Positions 57,851-64,000 of a stretch of DNA of 64,000 nt are shown here, piece by piece. The stretch covers positions 730,501 through 794,500 of the forward strand of contig CM018046.1 in the NCBI GenBank assembly GCA_008638375.1, in the 5' to 3' direction. This stretch comes from Nyssa sinensis. Lineage: Eukaryota; Streptophyta; Magnoliopsida; Cornales; Nyssaceae. A program made the position numbers and the translations under genes. Numbering within the stretch: the stretch's first letter is position 1; each line of letters opens with the position of its first letter. Under the pieces are notes generated by a model that saw only the letters and a list, made by a program, of their open reading frames with translations, was not told where the DNA came from and made no database searches.

Positions 57851-59652
57851 TGTTATGCATGAGGGTGTAATTGTGTCATTCCTTTTTACTAGCGCTTAAA
57901 CGTGATTTAATATAGTTGGTCTTTAAATATTGAAAAACCTAAGATGACTTTTTCAGAATTAAATTCACAAGAACAAACTTTATCTTTGAGTTCAAAGGCA
58001 TAAAAAACACTAAGATAGGCATTTTAAAAAACTTTATAGCTTATTTGATAGCTTTATTAAGTATAAGGGCATTTTTGTAATTGATTCAAATATGTGCCGT
58101 GTTTTTTGGGACCTAATTATATCAAACAGATACTATATCTGAATACGGAGAGTCGAAAAATCTAAAGATAGGACATTTTAAAATTATTGTAACCTTTCTA
58201 TAAATTTAGTTAATCTATTAAAGCATATTTGTAATAAATTTAAAATATATAAAAATATTTTTGTTAGTCCTAAGGGTTTTCAATCAAGGGTATCTTAGTA
58301 ATTCTAATTATAACAAGGCATTGTCTATGTGGACTAATGTTTTATTCAAGTGACAATGCAAATAAGACATCTTGGTCAAAGAAGATTGTTGACCAAGAAA
58401 TGACAAAGTCTATCAGGCTAAAGGATTCCACCAAAGAACATGCCTCAAAGTAAAAATCAAATCAAGTGGAATGCTCTCATGATGAATCAAGCAAATGGAC
58501 ACACTCAAGCCTAATGAATCAAGACAAGTCAAGTGAAGACTTTTTGTTTTCATTATTTTGGAGTTTTGAGTGATTTAAGATTAGATTGATCATTGGTCCT
58601 AAACTCTTTCTATTTAAAATGATCAACTAAGAACTAAGTTCAAATGATTTTTCAAAACAAAACAATTGCCATATTCTAAATTTTGAAAGATCAAAAAGTT
58701 GTGATAAAAGTACACTGAAAAAAATAAGCAAGAAGGCATACACTGTCCAAACCAATTAACTAGTTTATGGAACTAGTCGACTGATTCTTAAGGATTATTT
58801 TTACACTGATTAAACCAGTCGACCAGTTCCAAAAACCAATCGACTAAGTGACCATTTTTCATAAAATAGCCTAAGGTCTCTATCCAATACAGTCGACCTC
58901 TAAGGGGATTCAGTTGACTATCTTTCAAAGTTTAAAATAGTGCACATCAGAATTAGTCGACTGATTGTTCTTGAACAATTGAACCTCACACTCTATATAC
59001 AATTCAGTTGACCTAATTAGTCAACCATATATCAATCTAGTCGATTGGTTGATGATTCAGTTGACTAAATTTGTCGATTTGGCACATCGAGATTCAAATG
59101 GAGGTTCTCTAAAGCATTTTATGCTATATCTTTACAAGATTACACTTCTACATCTCTATTATTGACTTTAGATCTAACTATTGAAAACCTAGATCTAAAA
59201 GTTCTACTCATCTTAAATACTCTTAGCTTACACCAGATTTATCTATAGAAAGTGAGAATTTATTGCACCAATTTACTCTTGAAGAAAGTGCTTATTGGTA
59301 AACAAATTTTGTATCATCTCATTGCAGTTAAAGTTATGGGTAGGTACTACCCAAGTGAGGCAAAATGGAATATTTTGCTAGGAAAATAGTGAAGAGCTCT
59401 TGTTATAAAGGTTTAACCTCCACCTGCAAGAAGATCAAAATACTGAAAAAAACACAAGTGAGAATGCTTAAGTCGAGGATGTAGGAAATTTTTTTAGCCT
59501 CGTAGAAGTTGGTGTGTTTGATCTCTCTTCTCTCTCTCTACTCTTTTGCATAGTTATGCATTTTCAACATACATTTTTAAAGTTTGTAAAATTTGTCAAT
59601 ATTTGTTAAATATCCTATTCACCCCCCCTTTAGGGTAAATATCTAGGCAACA
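57851..59652 (+). repeat. Probable 5' LTR of a SIRE/Maximus-like copia element
   Basis: The right end GGCAACA at 59652 is followed after two bases by the primer binding site TGGTATCAGAGC. The left border is uncertain; TGTTATGC at 57851 is a guess from the end of the gypsy remnant. The segment at 58760-59085 has about ten GTCGAC- or GTTGAC-like words, a feature I associate with LTRs of this copia group. Confidence 0.5.
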
Positions 59653-59654
59653 AG

Positions 59655-59666
59655 TGGTATCAGAGC
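59655..59666 (+). other. Primer binding site (initiator Met tRNA type)
   Basis: TGGTATCAGAGC is the classic binding site for the 3' end of plant initiator methionine tRNA in LTR retrotransposons. It lies two bases after the LTR end. Confidence 0.85.
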
Positions 59667-59709
59667 CTCATCTTTTAAAAAATAGAGTTAACACCTTGAG
59701 AGAAAAAAT

Positions 59710-60648
59710 ATGGCTAATGTTGTTGAAACCTATATTTGCCAAAGAGCAATCGACAAATAGGCTTCTATTATTTAGTGGCCCAAATTACACTTATTGAAAG
59801 GCTAGAATGAAGATTTATCTTCAAGCCTTGGACTATGAAATATGGAATGTCATTATCAATGGATCTCACATTCTTATGAAGGCTGAAAGTACTACTAGCA
59901 CCACTAAGGTTGCTAAGGGAGAAAAAGATTTGGATGATAAGGATCTCAAACTCTTTTCAAATCAACGCTAGGGCTCAAGAAGATGAGGTAAACTCTAATC
60001 TTGACTCATCTCCTTCTTATGAGCAATTAGAAAATGCCTTTGAAGAATTACATGAGGAACTTGAGAAAATCCTTTTTTAAAAAAAAGGATCTTAAAAATA
60101 AAATATATTTTCTTTCAAATAATCTTCAAATTTCAAATAGTCAAAATGAAATTTAAAGAAAGAAAATGACTCATTGATTTAGAAAAATAAGGATCTTGAG
60201 GAAGAAAATTCCTCTCTCAAGAAAAAGGCAGTTGATCTAAATTTTACCATTAAAAAGTTTATTAAGGGAAGTAAAATTTTGGATAAGATCATCTCACAAC
60301 AAAGATATGTTTTGATAAAGTGGGTTTGGGATATAATGCTCATACCAAGAAAAAGTCTTATCAAAACTTCTTTCTATAAACCTCTAGTTCTAATGCAACC
60401 ATTCATGTATAATCTTTAAGAAAACCTAGAAAAGGCATGAAGGACAAATGCAAAATGATTTGGATTCTAAAATGAACTTATTTACCTAAGACTAACCCTT
60501 AAGGACCCAAGAAGGTTTGGTTTGGGTACCAAAAGGAGTTACTTGAGTTGTTTTTGTATGTGTGCTTAAAGTCTTCCTTAAGTAAGGACAAATGGTTCAT
60601 TGATATTGGATGCTTAAGGCATATAATTAGAGACAAAGGCAAGTTCAC
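59710..60648 (+). pseudogene. SIRE-like copia gag and protease start, broken and truncated
   Basis: After MANVVE at 59710, frames with stops give LLLFSGPNYTY and then ARMKIYLQALDYEIWNV near 59805-59860, the gag N-terminal motif of SIRE-type elements. A Lys/Glu-rich coiled segment follows. Further on are a VWFGYQK piece near 60520 (compare the usual 'GPKK.WVPK') and KWFIDIGCLRHIIRDKGKF near 60590-60645, the protease start with its D-S-G read as D-I-G. The reading ends abruptly at about 60648, where different sequence begins. Confidence 0.75.
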
Positions 60649-61167
60649 ATTCTGAGCGCAGGCGCCGAAAAAATCTATTCACGACTTTTAAAGTCACGCC
60701 ATCTTTTCGAATTGGGGTGTTCATGAATACACAAAGGAGTCACCAGCATGTTTTAGGCAAAATAACAAGCAAACCCGAAACAACCCATAAAGAATACATG
60801 TAAAAAGAATAGTAGAGAAGAATTGAAATTACATTGTTTTGATCCTATTTACATTTTAAACCCCTTGACATGGGTTAAAATAAAGTAAAGAAAAACTAGT
60901 CTATAATGAACTAAAGAAATCTGAATTAAGGAGCTAAGGTACAAGATGGGAAGGGTTTAGGCATCTATTCTCCCCAGTCTGAATAGACTGGCTTCAAGTG
61001 TTTATCCAGAAGGCATAATATTCCATGACAAAAATAAGATGAAGAGTGAGTATACAAACAATGACAGTAATGACATGAAGAAATAAAATACATCCAATAA
61101 ATAAGTAACCCACGCCCACAAGTAGGTAGAGAGCAACCAAATAAGTAAAGTAAGCCAAAAGAAGTGA

Positions 61168-61202
<35 letters not shown>

Positions 61203-61210
61203 AAGAGAGA
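61168..61210. repeat. (GA)n microsatellite
   Basis: GA units interrupted by two AAA-type changes. The minus-strand ORFs over it are composition effects. Confidence 0.9.
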
Positions 61211-61919
61211 TTGACATGAATGAAATAATAAAAAGGTCATAATGGGAGAGATGGGATGTGAGAAAAAGACATAAAGTAAATAACTTAAAGGAAAATAGTA
61301 GATTCAGGCCAATGAGGCATCCTACATCTCCATTCATATAATGGAATTAGAGCCAACATAGTTCTTTAATTCAATTTATTCTATCAAGAGTGATAGGATA
61401 AATTAAATTAGGAAAAGATACAATATTAGGGTTTTAGGGAGCGTACCTGATTGTTTGTGTTGAATTAGACAAGACTTGAGCTTGAACTCCTTAGATTAGA
61501 TCTTTAATGGTATAGAACTCCATCTTCAATGGATTAGAACTATTACTTGTGTAGAACAAAGCTTTAAAAAATATGGAAGAAGAAATATGAAAGAAATAGG
61601 AGAATTATTGATGCAATACCTGGCTTATGATGTGGAACCCTTTGTCTCTCCACTTTGAATCTCTGAACCTTGAATTATGGTGGCCAAGAGGTCTTATTTA
61701 TAGGAAAAAAATAAGTAGGTTTTATCCAAGGGCTCACAATGAATCCTATAGATGAAAGGCTAAGATTAATGCTTAATGTGTAAGCAATTAGATATAAATA
61801 TTATATTGTGCACAAAATCTAGGGTTAATCCCTTAAAATAAGGAATGAGGGGAATTTGACAAGTATTTGGTGGACAAGCCTATATTTACTATATCGCTCT
61901 TAATTCGGCGGAGAATTTA

Positions 61920-63070
61920 GGAACAAGAAAATTTCAAAAATATCACTAAGGTATAAAAAAAGTCAAAATTATCCCTAAGGACCAAAATTACCAAAATAGC
62001 CTTATATGGGTAAAATGACATAGAAATTACATGTATGCCCATGAATGACAAAATAACCTATATGGGATAGGAATATTCTATAATTACCAAAATGTCCTCC
62101 AAATGGTAAAATAGCATTAATATTACAAAAACACCCCTAGAAGGTGGGAAACCTCTACTATTTACCAAACTATCCCTAATGGGTAGGGAAACACTAAAAA
62201 TTACCAAAATATCCTTAGTGGGCATTATGACTAAAGTACCCTCAAGGGTCCTAATGTGTCAAATGACCAAAATGCTCTTAGTGGGCATAATGACAAAAAT
62301 GTCAAAAATGCCCTTAGTGGGTATAATTACCAAAATGCCGTCTATAAGCGAAATGACAAAAATGCCTTTTATAGACAAAATGACCAAAATGCCCTTTATG
62401 GAAAAATGACCAAAATGTCAAAAATGCCCTCGATGGGCAAAATGACCTAAATGCCCTCTGTGCAAAATGACCAAAATGCCCTCTATGGACAAAATGACCA
62501 AAATTTTAAAAATCCCTCAATGGAAAAAATGACGAAAATGCCCTCTATGGGCGAAATGACCAAAATGTCCTCCATAGATAAAATGATCGAAATGTCAAAA
62601 ATGCCCTCTATGAGCAAAATAATCGAAATGCTCTCTATGGTCAAAATAATCGAAATGCCCTTTATAAACAAAATAACCAAAATGTCCTCTTTGGACAAAA
62701 TAACCGAAATGTCGAAAATGCCCTCTATGAAAAAAATGACAAAAATTTCCTCTATAGGCGAAATGACTAAAATGTCATCTATGGACAAAATGGCCAAAAT
62801 GTCAAAAGTATCCTCTATGAAAAAAATGACAGAAATGCCCTCTATAGGTGAAATGATCAAAATTTTCTCTATAGACAAAATGGCCAAAATGTCAGAAATG
62901 CTATCTATAGGAAAAATGACAGAAATGCCCTTTATGGGTGAAATGACCAAAATTTTCTCTATGGACAAAATAGGCCAAAATGTTGAAAATGCCCTCTATG
63001 GACATAATGATAAAAATGCCCTTTATGGGCGAAATGACCAAATGCCCTCTATGGAAAAAATGAGAAATTA
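61920..63070. repeat. Tandem array of 9-bp words in 27/36-bp blocks
   Basis: The basic word is ATG-NNN-AAA (for example ATGGACAAA, ATGACCAAA), closed by ATGCCCTCT. From about 62515 to 63040 the blocks are almost all 27 or 36 bp, in a recurring order 27-27-36, giving a 90-bp higher-order unit. Blocks of 36 bp contain one extra ATGTCAAAA word. The left part (61920-62250) is degenerate. Since all steps are multiples of nine, the frame stays open for 207 codons on the plus strand (62451-63074) and 161 on the minus strand. Protein coding is doubtful. Confidence 0.85.
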
Positions 63071-63330
63071 CTAAAATACTCCTAGATGGGACATATTGTA
63101 GCAACTTACCAAAAATGGAAAAACCAACTTTATTCAATCAATAGGTCTCAAAATGAGATGTCTATAGATAGCCCCTCATTGGCGAAACTTGCAAGCAAAT
63201 GAAGGTCAGTACAAGAAAATGATACCCATTTTGGGACTTTGATTGTTGAACGGATGTGGTTAGACTCATTCTTTATGAGATTCCTACGTATCACCCTGAG
63301 GTGAATTAGAGAGTACGTAGTTTGTGAATG

Positions 63331-63912
63331 ATAAAAAATGAGACCGAGAAGGAATGCTATTCTAATAGGTTTTATAAAATTGCGTCATCAGAAAACTTGC
63401 CCAAAAGGAAATGCGATCCTAAAAGGTCTTTCACGGGGTTGCACCTCTCACGAGGTGGAATTACGTCATCAGACGTTTTACTTAGAAGAAAATGTGATCC
63501 TAATAAGTCTTTCATGGGGTTACGCCCCTCATAAGCTGAAAGAATTGCGATAGACAGATTACCTTAAAGGAAATGCAATCCTAATAAGTCTTTCATGGGG
63601 TTACGCCCTCATGAGATGGAATATTGTGATAGACGGCTTGCCTAAAAGGAAATGCAATTCCTAATAGGTTTTTCATAGGGTTACGCCCTTCATGAGATGA
63701 AATTTTACGATAGACGGCTTACCCAAAAGGAAATGCAATCCTAAAAGGTCTTTCATGGGGTTACGTCATTCATGAGATAGAATTTTATGATAGATGACTT
63801 ACCCAAAATGAAATACGATCCTAAAAGGTATTTCATGGGGTTACACCTCTCATAAGATGGAATTTTTGTGATAGAAGGCTTACTCAAAGGGAAATGCGAT
63901 CCTAAAAGGTTT
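63331..63912. repeat. Tandem array of 79-81-bp units, about seven copies
   Basis: The word ATGCGATCCT or a close variant recurs at 63411, 63492, 63573, 63652, 63733, 63813 and 63894. Each is followed by a TTTCATGGGGTTACGCC-like word, a CATGAGATGGAATT-like word and a GATAGACGGCTT-like word. A shorter leading unit starts near 63350. The array ends near 63912. Confidence 0.9.
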
Positions 63913-64000
63913 TGAGATTCACTAATGATTTTGACTTCCGAGTGTATCTTGTTAGGTGAGATAACTGGGATCGAGGCTCGTCGAAAGGAATAGGTTTTGT

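Larger units (their letters stand above)
60649..64000. mobile_element. Noncoding gypsy-like LTR/UTR segment with tandem arrays
   Basis: It begins with CGCAGGCGCCGAAAAA near 60658 and GGAGTCACCAGCATG near 60735. 'GGAGTCGCCACC'-like and CTACGTATCACC...ACGTAGTTTGTG words (63283-63323) recur in LTR regions of plant Tat/Ogre elements. It contains a GA microsatellite (61168-61210), the 9-bp-based array (61920-63070) and the 81-bp array (63331-63912). No coding domains are found, and the element continues past the window end. The lineage assignment is tentative. Confidence 0.4.

Noticed and set aside
62483..62968. 161-codon minus-strand ORF
   Set aside because: Mirror of the 9-bp repeat array; open only because all repeat steps are multiples of three.

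Overview
This window reads as nuclear DNA of a eudicot plant. It is AT-rich and has interrupted genes with GT-AG introns, plant-specific protein families, long TA and GA/CT microsatellites, foldback elements and many decayed LTR retrotransposons. There is no operon-like organisation. The species cannot be named from the sequence alone.

Left part, about 1-13 kb (+ strand). After a decayed Ty3/gypsy fragment (1-1000) and a 209-bp foldback element with a perfect 10-bp target duplication (2253-2461) comes a ten-exon gene for a GT31 beta-1,3-galactosyltransferase (2705-12661), closest by eye to the plant B3GALT7/8 type. Its catalytic part is intact. Its first visible exons need three reading-frame corrections, and the usual first exon, which encodes the membrane anchor, is not seen. 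Its 5.6-kb intron holds repeats and its 2.5-kb last intron holds a dead LINE reverse transcriptase.

Middle, about 13-27 kb. A truncated F-box/kelch fragment lies at 15859-16257. The best gene in the window is on the minus strand at 26762-18238: a complete 16-exon plasma-membrane H+-ATPase (P3A type, PMA4/AHA-like). Its splice sites add up to exactly 954 codons plus stop, and every catalytic and regulatory motif checked is present. A short upstream ORF may lie in its leader.

Right part, about 27-64 kb. I see no host gene here. It is a transposon graveyard: two related foldback elements; a Ty1/copia element (29807-38542) whose pol is split by two related nested solo-LTR-like insertions; a 4.1-kb solo LTR with a perfect 5-bp target duplication (41590-45712); a local segmental duplication (51706-53438); Tat-like gypsy pol (54690-57840); the 5' part of a SIRE-like copia element (57851-60648); and a gypsy-like noncoding segment with two tandem arrays (61920-63912). 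One of those arrays is built from 9-bp ATG-NNN-AAA words arranged in 27/27/36-bp blocks.

The two host genes are unrelated in function. The galactosyltransferase would act on arabinogalactan glycans in the Golgi and the H+-ATPase at the plasma membrane. I found no convincing new multi-gene system. The items most worth a second look are the disrupted galactosyltransferase N-terminus, the candidate uORF of the proton pump, the nested LTRs replacing the copia integrase, and the 9-bp-based higher-order repeat with its long in-frame ORF.
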